Source: Acanthosoma haemorrhoidale
Taxonomy: Eukaryota > Arthropoda > Insecta > Hemiptera > Acanthosomatidae
DNA length: 64,000 bases
Assembly: GCA_930367205.1 (NCBI GenBank)
Contig: OV884012.1
Location: forward strand, 33,142,796 to 33,206,795
Reading direction: 5' to 3'
Below are positions 38,301-50,499 of the stretch, in pieces. Every line of letters starts with the position of its first letter. The first letter of the stretch is position 1. Both the position numbers and the translations under genes were made by a program. Below the pieces are notes generated by a model, which was not told where the DNA came from, ran no database searches, and was given only the letters and a program-made list of their open reading frames with translations.

Positions 38301-40084
38301 CACCATTATGTTTTTTTTTTTGTTTAAAGTCTCAAATGGACTTTTTTATTTATCAGTCCACGTTATAATGTTTCCCAGCCTACTATATACGCTACTAGAG
38401 AATAATTGTATCTTGAAACTGCCTAGGCAGAGATTCAAAGCGCACTTCCAGCGTGGAAGTGAGGAACACCACCTTCTGTTCATTGGCACCTAGCGTATGC
38501 CCTAGTTGAGGAGTTACTGTTGCAGCAAGCAATAAAACGATAACACAATGTGTTTCTGGTACTCTAGTTTAATATACTAACTTTGGTAATCATTGGGTTT
38601 CAGAAAATATTATTTCTTAAGCAAGTAGCAACGTCAGCCGGCAGTTACGCCACCAATTCTGCGTGGCTGAGTGAACAAATGTTAGAAGAACTGACACGTT
38701 TAGATCCAACTAAAACGTGCGCAGTTTTCTTTATCGATCAAGAGAAACACCTTCACCCTCTCATCTTTTCTGGACTATTTTGCTTCTAGGAGGAAAATGA
38801 TAGCTGGTGAGCAAATATCAGTTTATGTAACTTCATCTAATGTAGTCACCTAACACCACAAAACAGTAATTGGTTACCTTAGGGAACGAGGAAGCAGTAC
38901 GATACAACAATATACCATACATTTCCCCACTTCTATAACGCAAGAAGATTTATTGATACCTTCATCAGTACATATATTATAATTTAATTTTCTTTCAACT
39001 TCACTGACTAAAATAAATAACCTCATTGTATATTCTTTTTGCTTTTTATTTCTATATATGATAGTTTCTTTCATTAAAGATATTTTAAAATAATTTATCA
39101 ATAATTTACCTTTACAAATATCATTCATACCGTCTACTGTTTACTACCAAAGTTGAATGTTTACATTCAGATCCACCATTCAACTAAGTACATATAAACA
39201 ATGAATGTTTAGGGAAGTAAGAAGCTGAGTATTAAAGGAGGATTAGAGACTACTTTAATATAAAACCCACACTATAAAGCAATGAAACTTCCATTGAAGG
39301 CACACAAAACGTTGCTTAGACGAAGAACCCCTGAAGATAGGCTGAAGCTAGTCGTAAAAGTATTAGTTACGTAGTATAATTACGTTTAGATAATATGGTG
39401 CGTTAATGTATATATAATTATAATAATTTATTATATGTTAATATAATTTTATGAATTTCTCCAACTGCAGTATTTACTTTATTTATTTTCCGGTTTATAA
39501 GTCATGCACCATAAAATCGCTTTACTCTGATTTGCACAAAAACCCATCTGTATTGAAATATCAGCATTACAGTATAAAAAATATTTCAGTGTTCCCCATG
39601 GGTCTTGATGTATTTATTATACCGTTAACGAGCGTATCTATCAAGTATGATTCTGGAATCTGAAACAGCAACGTGTGCAAAACAGGCAGGAAAGGTCATA
39701 TTGGATGTGATCATCTACATCAGCTACGCCGTTTGATATCCTAAACTTATGTTTCTTTTCTTTCTGGGTAATTGTGTGCCATAAAAACTGTGCTAGAACT
39801 TTGATTGACCGAAGCTTCATTGAATCCACACAAACCCATGTGTTCTACCAAGCCTAGAATCTACTTCTCAAATTTTATAGTTATAGATAAAGTATATGGA
39901 TCAGTCATCAGATAATACCACAGTGAAGAATCACTTTACACGATCATATAAATATTCTGTTTAACTTAAGATTTTGGTTTAAAAAATCATAAATTATTTT
40001 TCTGTTTAAATTTAGAGTTCAAAAATAGAAATGGTTCTAGGATAAGGAAAATTATTATTTACTAGTCGCAAACATTATACTTAC
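38301..40084. other. AT-rich sequence without recognised genes
   Basis: No supported feature was seen. Confidence 0.35.
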
Positions 40085-40344
40085 AGACATAATAACTGGC
40101 AGAAATTGTATAAGAAGCAATGACTACTGCCATACCCGCGTGCCATGTAGTCCAGGGACTCAAAACCAATTTCGGAGCAATGATACCCCCAGGATGTGCA
40201 AAAACACACAGCATTTTCTTTTGAAGATAAACGGCACTTTGTCTTTAGCAATATTGTAATGTCACAACAATTCACAAAAATCAATCTACCGACCATAATA
40301 AACGACTTGCAATCTTTGCAATGGCAATTTTTTATTATAACTTC
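40085..40344 (-). CDS. Candidate internal exon, cysteine-rich, unknown protein
   Basis: On the minus strand a 260-bp segment is open from CTTTTGGTTCAG|GAAG (good 3' splice site) to TATGTCT|GTAAGTAT (near-consensus donor). The in-frame stop is the TAA inside the donor itself. The 86 codons, entering in phase 0 and leaving in phase 2, include 12 cysteines (NCHCKDCK, VNCCDI, CFCTSWGYHC). The segment is richer in GC than its flanks. The frame starts at TTG rather than ATG, which again fits an internal exon. I recognise no domain. It may be part of a secreted cysteine-rich protein, or a chance combination. Confidence 0.3.
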
Positions 40345-41169
40345 CTGAACCAAAAGTCACATGAAAAAAAAAATTAATAGTACCATTTGGACATCAAGGA
40401 AAATATTTTAAATCTGTTAACGAGTTATTTTTTCTATCTATTCTGCTGTCCCGTTATTTTTTGTTTTCGGTAAGATAATGCAGATGATATAATTAAGAAA
40501 CGGAACAGAGATAAGAAGTTCTTGCCAGCACGAGAGGTCTTAGATAAATTCACTTTTTTTTTTTTTTATCAACGCCAGCACGCTCCTGAACCAATTGAAA
40601 TATTTAACAATTTATCTTTTGTATATAATACCTATGAAGTTATTTTCCCACAACTGTCACGTTTGTTACATTACCGCGTTGGGGAGAACTATACACAAAC
40701 TTTTTAATTTCCAGGTAATGAATTTTATTTGTTCCACATGCCTATTATTTTTTTTTTGGTGAAAGTTCATTAAATTGTATTTTCGTTCTAGTTTCGCAAT
40801 CAACACCACCATTGTAAAAAAAAATGGTTTCCAATTTGGTTTTTATTAGTATCACCTCAATGTGCGGTTTTTGGTATGACCATAGGAAAATAGTATCTCC
40901 AATAATTCATATTTTAAAAAATTATTGGCATAACTTTAGCATAACGTTAAGAACTTGAGTAGGCTATGATATTCAGCTGTTGTTGGTGAACAACTAATCG
41001 TGATGATACTTTGATTTTATGTTAGTTTTTTTTGTCGTCTACTTAATTAGATTCAATTTGTTTAATAATAGGAAAGGAGTTAACGCAATCCATGAGAAAT
41101 AGTTTTTTTCCCCTTCTACAAAGTAGTTTACCCGACTTTAATACTGACTAGATTAGTATAGATCGCAAA
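40345..41169. other. AT-rich sequence without recognised genes
   Basis: If 40085-40344 is an exon, this would be its upstream intron on the minus strand. Confidence 0.3.
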
Positions 41170-41700
41170 ACTAATCCAGCCTATATAACCTCGAGGTTAT
41201 TTACTTTACAAAGTCCATTAAGCTAAAATAAAATAGGCGGGAAACGGTCGCAGCTAAATAGGGATGCTAAAACGAGCTAAAGTAGGATGGGCGACTCTAG
41301 AGCAGAAGTGATTAGAGTCGGGGCTACGTTCTCATTAACTAGTCAGGAGTTTTCCCCTAATCACACTAGTGCCAGTAAAGTGTTACTGTTATCGCCTCGG
41401 ACACGGTGCATCCACGGAGGCCCTTTTATGAAACTTGTAAATCGTGCCTAATTGCTTTTCAAAACCCCACACCATCGTCAGCTGTTGTTTTAATCCTGGA
41501 AAAGTAGAAGGGTGGGGGGTCCATAGCACGAGGAAATTTAATTTCAAGTTGGAGACGGAAAAGTGTAACAGGATTCGGGGTAGTTTGGGGCCTGTAAATG
41601 GGTAAGGATCCACCCTTCAACTTGGGCAACTCCGCGCCACCACCCCTTATATATTCCACTCTCTGCCGACCCCATATAAATATTGGCTCCATCTTAGAAT
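41170..41700. promoter_or_regulatory. Candidate conserved non-coding element
   Basis: This is one of the largest GC-balanced islands without repeats. It contains CTAATTGC and AATTTAATTT homeodomain-type cores and CCATATAAATATTGG. Two overlapping frames on the minus strand (41389-41613 and 41459-41692) are open, but neither looks like a known domain. Regulatory or coding character cannot be decided here. Confidence 0.22.
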
Positions 41701-41978
41701 ATTTTCACTTATGTAGTTGTGCCTAGTGGACCCATTAAGTAACCAGTTTGCTTATTGTTAATATCTTTAATTGTCGTCTTTATTAATTGTGAATAAGGAC
41801 ATGACATTTATGATGGTGTGAAGGCAAAGGATGTCCCCCTTCGTGTTTAGGATAGTGCGGTATTTAGGCAACAGTCATATATATGTTTTAATAATCAAAC
41901 TAAATTTAGTTTTTAAAACTAAGCTGATTTTAAGAGAGTGAATTTGTAATTATACTTATCAATAATAAGTACGCTGTG

Positions 41979-42673
41979 AAGGGTGTCCCAGAATTAACAC
42001 AAGATTTGATTTAAATAGAAAACACAGTTTTTAGTATCTTTGTTGTTATTTTTTGCTGGCACATACGCACTCTTTTGTCGAAATTTGCCATGACCATTTG
42101 GCATAAATGTGGTTGAATTTTGTTGATGCAGTGTTGAATTTTCTCTTTTAATGCACAGGTGAACGTGGGCTTGTTGACATACACCTTTGACTTCAAATAC
42201 CCCCATAAAAAGAAATCTGAAGGTGTTAAATCACACGATCTAGGGGGCCAAATCTGATCACTAAAACGAGAGAATACACGTCTAGGAAATGTCTGCAGTA
42301 TTTGAATTGTTTCATTGGCTGTATGGCATGTGGCACCATCTTGTTGAAACCACATATTTACCACATCAATATCATCCAATTTCGGCACAAATAGCGATGT
42401 ATCATGTCGTGATATCGAGCACCAGTAACAGTCACTGCTTGACATTTGAACGGCTTGTTTTTGGACGACCAGTGTGTTTAGTGTCCCCAACTGATCCAGT
42501 CTCCCTAATTTTTTCAATTAATCTCTTCACAGTTGATGAAGCTAATACACTATTTCAACCATATTTTGTGTGAAATGTTTGAGCTGTAACCCGCCAAACG
42601 TTCATTATTTTTGAGATAATTACTGCCCAAATGGTGGCAAATTAAAATCTTGCGTTAATTCTGAGACAACCTT
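41979..42673 (-). mobile_element. Mariner/Tc1-superfamily element with internal deletion
   Basis: Terminal inverted repeats of about 31 bp (41979-42009 and 42643-42673, around four mismatches) contain CAGAATTAAC and CAAGATTT. The minus strand encodes a transposase catalytic part with WFQQDGATCHTA and WPPRSCDLTPSDFFLWGYLK, typical of the IS630-Tc1-mariner superfamily. The N-terminal part before it (RETGSVGDTKHTGRPKTS in another frame) is joined directly to the late catalytic region. The middle of the gene, including the first catalytic aspartate, is therefore missing, and the element is non-autonomous. A TA target duplication is not evident on both sides. Confidence 0.85.
42011..42517 (-). pseudogene. 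Truncated transposase of the mariner-type element
   Basis: The open piece ends at 42011 and covers the second half of the DDE domain. The conserved QDGATCH block holds the second acidic residue, and CDLTPSDFFLWG carries the third (D). The open frame begins at a non-ATG codon (TTG), and its first 35 or so codons are the out-of-frame relic of the helix-turn-helix linker. It cannot encode an active enzyme, but the deleted form with both ends intact could have been moved in trans. Confidence 0.85.
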
Positions 42674-42677
42674 TACT

Positions 42678-43173
42678 TGGCGGGTAGCCCCGGGTGTATA
42701 ACTGGGCTCTAGTCTCCTAGGGTTTTTTTTCAGACATTAACTATTGACCAGCATAGACCAAACAGTTTCCTGTTTATTTTGGAGTGTTTCTCAGAGGCGT
42801 CTTATCCTCCTATAAGATTCACTTTCAGGCTTCCTAAAAATATTTATACCCAATGTTCAAAACGGATAGGAGATATGTATATACATGCTAACGTGCAACC
42901 AGACCGCAGGGTTGCGGTGACGCTTGTCTGTTCTAGACTAGGACCCACGCAGCCTCCTAGTCCGCTACCTGACTCTCCCTTCAAGGGCCTCTAACTAGTT
43001 TTTTGCAGCTGCGTCTTTTATTTTTTACAACATTCACACTGGTATTACTTATGGTTTAGTATTGTTATTTACATTTGTTTAAATTAATTTACAACATATT
43101 ATAACCCATTTACAATATATATACAATAGAGTATAGGGTGATTAATCTTATGTAGTTAGCGGTCGCTAAAACA
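42678..43173. repeat. LTR-like repeat related to the solo LTR at 22587
   Basis: It starts TGGCGGGTAGCC four bases from the mariner-type element and ends GGTCGCTAAAACA. The last 120 bp or so closely match 23320-23448 (TTTGTTTAAATTAATTTACA, AGAGTATAGGGTGATT). The middle is shorter and diverged. No target-site duplication is visible. It is probably an old solo LTR of the same family. Confidence 0.6.
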
Positions 43174-43184
43174 ACATTATCGCT

Positions 43185-43420
43185 GAGGGGAACCGAACAG
43201 GTAACCCAAAGAAATCTATCCTGTTAGATTGTTCAGGGACGTTAGGTGATGTTGAACACTTGAAACTCTCACACCCAGACATAAAATATCATCAAACTGG
43301 TTAACAGATATAGCAAAAGCTGGAAAAGTGGTGGATATTATATCTGTTATCTAACGGGTTTCCTTCTCTTTTTAACACTTGTTTACCAGTGTGACAACTT
43401 TTGGCTTTTAGCAAACCTGT
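43185..43420 (+). pseudogene. Possible LINE ORF2 C-terminal relic
   Basis: The plus strand reads LDCSGTLGDVEHLKLSHPD, followed after stops by QKLEKW and LSNGFPSLF. DxVEHLLLxCP is a typical zinc-finger-like ending of LINE polyproteins with RNase H, so this is probably a fragment of one. It is short and interrupted. Confidence 0.35.
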
Positions 43421-43741
43421 TCATACTTCTGCCTGTTCAATTAATCTACACTTAGTGTTACCTGCTACCAGGACTGTAAGGTCTTGTGTTTGATTAATAG
43501 TTGAAAATTTGTAATAATCGGTGACGAAATCGAGAGTTTGGCCAAATACGAATTTTCATAGAGGTGGGTTTTAGAGTAAAACTTATACAGTGTTGGATAT
43601 TTCAACCACATACACTTTCTCTTATTTTCCCACTTCTGATAGGCACGCCAATAGACTACCTATTGGATGTGAACCTATTGGATTGCTAGATGTTCCCGAA
43701 CTTTGTAACTCATGCATATAACAAAATGCAGTCATGTGACT

Positions 43742-43743
<2 letters not shown>

Positions 43744-43773
<30 letters not shown>

Positions 43774-43942
43774 CTAAACCCCATGAAGTTATACAATGAA
43801 AATATTAAAAGAAACTTTGCAAATTTCTCCTTATCCTGCTATGCACAGATGCATTTGAAGGAGTTCGTGTTACTCAACAATACAGATTGTGGTTAATAGG
43901 AAAATACTATGAATACAAATCTAGGTGATGGGGCTCACCTTC
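43744..43942 (-). mobile_element. 5'-truncated LINE, repeat D, with target-site duplication
   Basis: Thirty T (43744-43773) mark the poly(A) tail of a minus-strand insertion. It ends at AGGTGATGGGGCTCACCTTC, shared with the copy ending at 24573. TGTGACTAG occurs exactly at 43735-43743 and 43943-43951. On the coding strand the shared end reads Lys-Val-Ser-Pro-Ile-Thr followed by TAG, suggesting the end of the LINE ORF. Confidence 0.85.
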
Positions 43943-44261
43943 TGTGACTAGTATTACATCCCAAACTCCTTGTCCTAGTAAGATATGTATTCACTCAGAA
44001 GCTTTTATCTACTCATAATATACAATACTGAAAATATTGCGAACATATTTAATTCTCCTCAGCTAAAAAAATTTTAGCATGTTTTGTGTCTGACGTGTAT
44101 TTCCTAAGGAATATGTTATCTACAACTTATAACCACACTTTTTGATAAGATAAAATAAATGAAATTTCGCAAAAAACATTAAAAGATAAGTTGGTAAATT
44201 ATATGAAATTCTTAAAGATCAGTGTTAATTAATTAAATAGGGGCCAAGTTGTAAAATCAAA

Positions 44262-44506
44262 AAAGCAAACATTTCAATCAGAAGTCCGAAGTCAAACGTG
44301 AACTATAGTTAATCCCACTTATTACGTCAACAACGAAACCCATCATAACGATTTTAATATACCCTACATTCTTAAACTCATCCCTTCTAAATTCATGAAA
44401 TTCCAAAGTAGCCTATTCAACCACCCTAATCCCCTAGCATAGTCCTTATACTTCCCCACTCATCCCTACAATCCTCCTTGGGGACTAAATCGGCAGTGGC
44501 CTTGTG
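44262..44506 (+). pseudogene. Jockey family A ORF2 3' fragment
   Basis: The sequence from AGAAGTCCGAAGTC to GGCAGTGGCCTTGTGA aligns along its length with 8925-9152 (AAAAGTCCTGAG to GGCAGTGGCCTCGTGA). It covers TTACGTCAACAACGAAAC, CATCCCTACAATCCTCCTTG and other shared blocks. Point changes and stops show an old inactive copy. Confidence 0.85.
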
Positions 44507-44512
44507 ACTCAC

Positions 44513-44713
44513 TACAAATTCGTGACACTAGGAGTTCTGGCAATTGCCAGTCCTGAGCGTCTATTGCATTCGCGTTCTTGATTGGCCTCCATTGGCTCGT
44601 ATCCAGTGACGCGGGTGACGGAGGAGCGTGGGGGACTTCTTTAGACTCCACTTCCTCTTTCGCATGCGAGAGAGGTGACCACCATGTGGATTTGGGAGGC
44701 CTCTGGCCTGTTT
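44513..44713 (-). CDS. Candidate internal exon of an unknown minus-strand gene
   Basis: Inside a GC-rich island of about 200 bp the minus strand is open between an acceptor-like CAATATTTAG|AAACAGG and a strong donor GTA|GTGAGT. The segment is exactly 201 bp with phase 1 on both sides. It would encode a hydrophilic Pro/Ser/Glu-rich stretch (RPPKSTWWSPLSHAKEEVES, then PHAPPSPASLDTSQW). No domain is recognised. The donor lies on the border with the jockey fragment, and the opposite strand is also open, so it may be a chance feature or part of an unidentified repeat. Confidence 0.28.
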
Positions 44714-44727
44714 CTAAATATTGTATG

Positions 44728-46520
44728 ATTGAGCAAGTGAAGGAAAATCGTAAATACGGCAAATGAGATCATTTATCACAATTACTTATTGCCCAGTAAG
44801 GCAGATCTCCATAAAGAAGTTTTAATGATTTAATTAAATACTTCAATGTATGATATGATAATAAAAATATGTATTATTAAAGGGTTTATTTATTAGAGTC
44901 CGTTCCATACCTTAAAATAAATGTGTATCGACCTCCAGTAACTTGGGGGACCTGTTGGTATAAATATAAATAAAACGTGGAAGTTTTTTTTTCCGGCTCA
45001 GTCTAATAAACAACGGGGAGAAAAAATTCAAAAGAAAAATGTTACAAGAGCCAAAGAAGCAAGTGGAAACAAAATGGGTAGATTTAGGTTCGGTTGGAGC
45101 GGGTGGGGGAATGAGATGTGAATAAAAAGTTATAATGGAAAGAGAGGAGGGTGGGGGTTCTTACTTGAGGCAACACAATTCAACCTTTAATCTGCAAGCA
45201 AAACTTCCCGGGGACACTGCCAGCCTCTTGTAAATTCTAATAAGGCAGACATTTTTTTTAAAAATAAAGGCTTTGAAATCAATAAATCGTCAACATAGAT
45301 TCCTGGAAAAACAGTATTAAGTATTGTATCTGTGTTTCCAGAACGATTCCTCTAAATGAATTACTGATCGTCCTTAAATATATTTACAACTGTACTTTAA
45401 ACACAAATAATGATACAGATTGGTTACGAAAATACATTGATTACCCTATAAATTTTAAGTATATTAGATTGCAGTTAAACACCTAGCTGAACTCATTGCA
45501 CAATCAAACTATGCTATATTTAAATAAACCTACCTATAATATACCTACTAATTAATATATGCTCCTTGTAGCCAAATCTACCACTAGAATAATGAAAAGT
45601 GTCCTTTTTAATGTGAAATAAAGCACTGCTTCCTAAACATTGTTCTTATACAAGTTCTATATTTTTTTATTTTGTGACTGAAGATTTTGACAAATTGAGA
45701 ATTTTTTGAATTAAGAATTGAATGAAAGTGTTGTTTTTAAGCGTGAATATTTGGTTCTTGAGTGCTAAGGAGGTCGATGAAGATCGAAATAAGAAGATTA
45801 ATAAATAGAGCAGTGCTCTCGCACCTTTTGCACTGTAGGTCCTTTGAGTTTCATTTGAGAAACATTTTTTTTTTTTTTTCAGAATAAGTCATGTATTAGG
45901 TACAAAGATTTCAATATGAAAAAACAAATGTGTCTCTTGTACTAGTACTTCTGGCACTTTGTACACGATAAAAATTTAGCATTTAAATATAAAAAATTAG
46001 GGTTTAGAGCCTTCTGTTTTTTGTCGCTCTCAACTTTCTTATATAATATTTTATCGGTTATCTGGTTATTTGTGAGATTCTGATGAAACACGTGGAATTT
46101 ACTTCTAACAAAAAATAAATAAAACAGTGTAAATGTATAAATGACAAAGTTTTGATTAATTGAGGCCCCAGATACATAATCTTATGCTACTATATTATAT
46201 CAAAATCACTTATTTCCCAATAAGGAAATAATTTTATCATAATAAAGTTTATATTGACGAATATTTTATTATTGCAAATCTGTATTAATTCTTCCATGTC
46301 TGTATAGCTTTTTAACGTTATTTTCATTGTGGTTCTTGATAAAATAGATAATAGTATAACAAATGGTAACAGGAATGTTCAATTGATTACGATGGCTTGG
46401 GAACTTGATGTTGGCTCATCATCAGCATTTCATACAAAACATCAGAATTTTCTCACTATGTTGATTAGTGTGACGATTGACAAGGTTTTGGATGAAGGAG
46501 AAGGCCACCAATAATTGCTG
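44728..46520. other. AT-rich sequence without recognised genes
   Basis: A purine-rich, GC-balanced patch at about 45050-45240 is unassigned. Nothing else was seen. Confidence 0.35.
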
Positions 46521-46960
46521 CAGAGCAATGTTCATCCCGAGATGGGATCTAATGGTGAAATAATCCCCAGGCAGGAGGTGGCTGCGGTAAGCCTCCTAAT
46601 TTCGACCAATGGTCTCCCGCTCAATGCTCAATTTCATCATTCGCGGCTTCCTGGTCACTGTATCTTAGTATACCTCTTCCCGTTTTAAACCGAATCTCGG
46701 GCAATCATGTTTACCTCAGGTAAAGGAGAATTATGCGAACGTAACAATTTACAATACAAAAAAATTTCTAAACTAAAACATGGGGCAAAAACAATTTGTT
46801 AAAGTGAGCTAGCTGCTGCTGACGTAGAGTCTACTGCAATATAACAATAATTACTCCTCAATTCCAGTCGGCGGGGCAGACTTTCCAATCTAACTGCCAA
46901 AAGCAACCACCGGCTCCGAACCTGGAGCCCAGTTAAACCGAGATGTCAAATATTCAGCCG
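46521..46960. other. GC-balanced island, unassigned
   Basis: Pieces at 46530-46720 and 46850-46960 are less AT-rich than the flanks and have no open frame. They may be conserved non-coding sequence or an old repeat. Confidence 0.18.
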
Positions 46961-49900
46961 AGTCAATTGTTTGTAACTGGTTACTGGGTTTGGGTAAGCT
47001 AATATTAACAACTGAATCCAGGTAGTCTTTAGTGACAACTTCTAAAGTATATTACCGCATAGACAAGTTTCTCAATTTTAAAACATTTTTATAGCTTTTG
47101 TTCCTATTCCATTTAGGAATCCAAGCTAAACCACTGACATATTTTTCATCAACCTGTTGTCTATATTTTTAAATTTTCACTCATGAATTCATGACGTACC
47201 ATCACAACACTTACCCTCACAAAAATCATTATAAGATCTATAGCATGATTATTGTCATAGTGCATATCGCATCAGTAATATCGTGCACCAATCATCAACC
47301 CCCACTTTTCAAAAGAAAACATTCAAAGAACTTTCCCCTCTCACAATTTACAATAACCGTGAACAAAAATAAAATCGGTAACGTACTGCTTGGTTTTATA
47401 ACTGAATCGGTAATCTCAAAAGATCAAGGTTCAAAATCAAATATTTTTTAGGTAAATATAATATCTATCTATTTATGTTATTGGTCAGCATCTTTATATA
47501 TTTATATGATACACGATTTACTTTCTCCCCTAGGAGATAACAGGAAACGTTTCTTTAAGGGAGCGGAGAGAAGGGACAGGATGAGCAGTCAGGCAATCGG
47601 GACAACTAATTGTAGAGAGGATGGATTGAGCCTGTGATCTCCCTGCTTGAAGAGGCCATATGTTCAAGCCTCCACCTGCTTGAATTTACCTCGATCCTGT
47701 CTACCAAGTGTCTTGTCTTCTTATGTCTGGCAATTTGTAACGGTTCTATTTACTTCGCTGATTTTAAGCTTAATCTTCATGATTTGTGGCCTTAATGAAT
47801 TAATAAGCATATATGCACAGTGGGATGATCATTCCTTGAAAAGTAACGTATTAAAACTATCATTCATTTAAATATGATTACCCAGCCTATTATTGTTAGG
47901 TAATAAAATAATATGCTGAGAATTACGAGCTCTCATTTTGAATTATTAAATAAACTACTAATAATAATTAAAAATCACTATAATGTATGTAGAGGAATAC
48001 ACACCTTTATGACAGACAAAAAACGCCAAGGGTATCCACAAATTGTAGGTACAAAAAATTAGTTACATTAGTAGCAATGTCCTGTGGTGCCTACACATCA
48101 TGAAAGGCCGGGTAAACCAAGTTGGTTACGGAAAAATAGAAATAAAAAGCTTTGTTCACTCAATAACACCAATAAAATTAAAACTTAAACAATCGGAATA
48201 AGTTTAAACAATAATCTTCGAGATAGGAGTAGGAACATGTTTTGGCGATTTTTAGGATCCCCAAGTCATTTATTTTACTTCCGTCATCTGTCTCCTTCGG
48301 TCAGGCTGCAGATCTACACCTTACTCCGAATATAACCTATAACCTTGGGGTTAAATAATAATTGTGTTTTTTTAGATTAATTAGTAAACTGGACTGTAAA
48401 GCCATTGTATTAGTTACTAATTATAATTTCAATATTAATAAACCATTCCACTATAAACCATACATTTAGGTTTACCGGTTTTTATTAAAAACAGACCATC
48501 CTCACCCTTACTACAATATACAGTATGTACCAGCTTCTTTGGATTTGAAACCGTGACTTTCGGCAATTGTCCAACTTTGAAAATTCCTGCATGCTCTTGT
48601 CCTACTAGTCAATTGCTAATCCCTTTGGCTGATCTCGTACGTAAAATGTAACAACTGTATCTCGTCACAAAAATAAGCAATAATAGTGACACAGACTCTC
48701 ATACAAACATATATAATAATATAAAACTTTATTTCAATATGCCATAATACCATTGTCTTTATATATTAGTTTGTAGAAAGAAAATCTATTGATTACATAG
48801 TTAACATATCAAACATAGCGAAATGAAAAAGAACATGACTGATTTTAAGTTTGGGAAAATGATTTTTTATACGCGTCTACAAGAGTTGTGAGTCTGAAAG
48901 ATTATTATGATAATGTTTCTACAGAAGAATTTCTTTTTCACAGGTCATTCCTCCGTTATCTAGAAGCCCTGCCGCGCTCTAATTTAATGAAGGGGATAGT
49001 TTTGTCCATAGATTGGTCACATCGAACATTTATAGAGCAACATTGATTTATTGTATTTACAGTCAGGCAGTCAGCTCAGACAATGTGCACTAGAAATTCC
49101 AAAGCTAGCTAATATGTAATAATATCAAATCACACCAGCCAGAATGGATCAGAAGTTTGTTTAGTGTTTGATGGAAGTGTCTGTTTTTCGAATTGAAACA
49201 TTTAATTATAAATAATCCCAAGTGCAACACTATCTATGCTGGTTAATGAGCATTTGGCTAACACTACCTCTACCTCACTAGAAAGAAAGACGACGGTTGT
49301 ATAAGCTCCTTTCATAATTTTAAGGTGTTACCGGTAAAAAAGTGTTAAGATGTGCTGAAGCTACCAAGGAGGACATTGGTTTAAACAATTTGCAGCAACC
49401 GTTTATAAAAACATGCTTATGACATTTACATTTAAATTAGAATATAATTGTCTAAAATTTGCAGCCAAGTAAAAGTTAAAGGGAACGAAATTAATATTTC
49501 CTCGTAGAAATAAGTTTTCTCTGTTTAAACTTCTCGAGAATTCTGATTAAACTGAAGAAAAAATGAACTCGAGCCTGATTACATTGTCAACACATAAAGT
49601 TATTTTTTTGTTTTCTAGATAAACATTAGTGAAGCATGGAATGTTCCTTTGAATTTCAAAAGGACGCTGTAGCATAGACATTTTCGTTTCAAGCAATTTT
49701 TCGAAATGTGATTATGTTTAGATTATTTTATAAGTTTGGAAGACATGGATTTTACACACCAGTTTTCACTTGGCTAAAATCCCATTTGAATCATACTTTT
49801 TATGCAATCTCATTTACCCTAATTAAAACATTCCTTTTGGGGTAATTTAGGCAACTAAGCTTCTAGGTCACTACATAGTATGTATAAAGGTACGAATGCC

Positions 49901-50488
49901 CCGGGTCAGGTTGCTTTATAGTTCATTTCAGTTCTGCTTTCCCTATGTATTTCCCTTTTCCCTTTTCCTGTTTTAGATGACAGCGTTAACGTTATGTAGC
50001 CACGATGCCACGTTAACATGCAATCTCTCCGAATTATATAACACGTATAATAAAATATTGCTTTGGTAAACTTCCACACATGTCCTAAAACTTATTTTAA
50101 TGCTGGCTTTCTTCTCTTCAAATTGTTGCAATCAATTCAGTTTCATTTGTTTTGAGTATTTTGTATGTTTCAATTTCATAAACTTTAATTACAAGACAAA
50201 TATCAATAGAGATTGCGTCAATCTACCATAATAAATAAATTATTACAAATTCAGTATATCGACAAGTAGTTGGAAAACTCAACATTCATCGAGCTCAGAA
50301 AAAGTATTTATTAGATTTTAACTGATATGAATGACATGAGTGTTAGATTCTAGATGGTCCTGATATTGTTAACTAGCACATTTGTGTAAAAAAAGGAAGT
50401 ATAGCGTAAAACAGTTAATAACAAGGTTGAAAATAAGAGTTAAATGTGAATTTGTTAAATAACATAAATACCTTATGAAATAATATTA
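46961..50488. other. AT-rich sequence without recognised genes
   Basis: At about 47622-47670 there is a weak tRNA-like arrangement (TGGATTGAGCC, then TGTTCAAGCC about 40 bp later) that might be a SINE head. No other feature is supported. Confidence 0.3.
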
Positions 50489-50499
50489 AATGTTTGATC

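Noticed and set aside
47622..47670. tRNA gene or SINE head
   Set aside because: A- and B-box-like stretches are present, but no cloverleaf, terminator or repeat copy could be shown.
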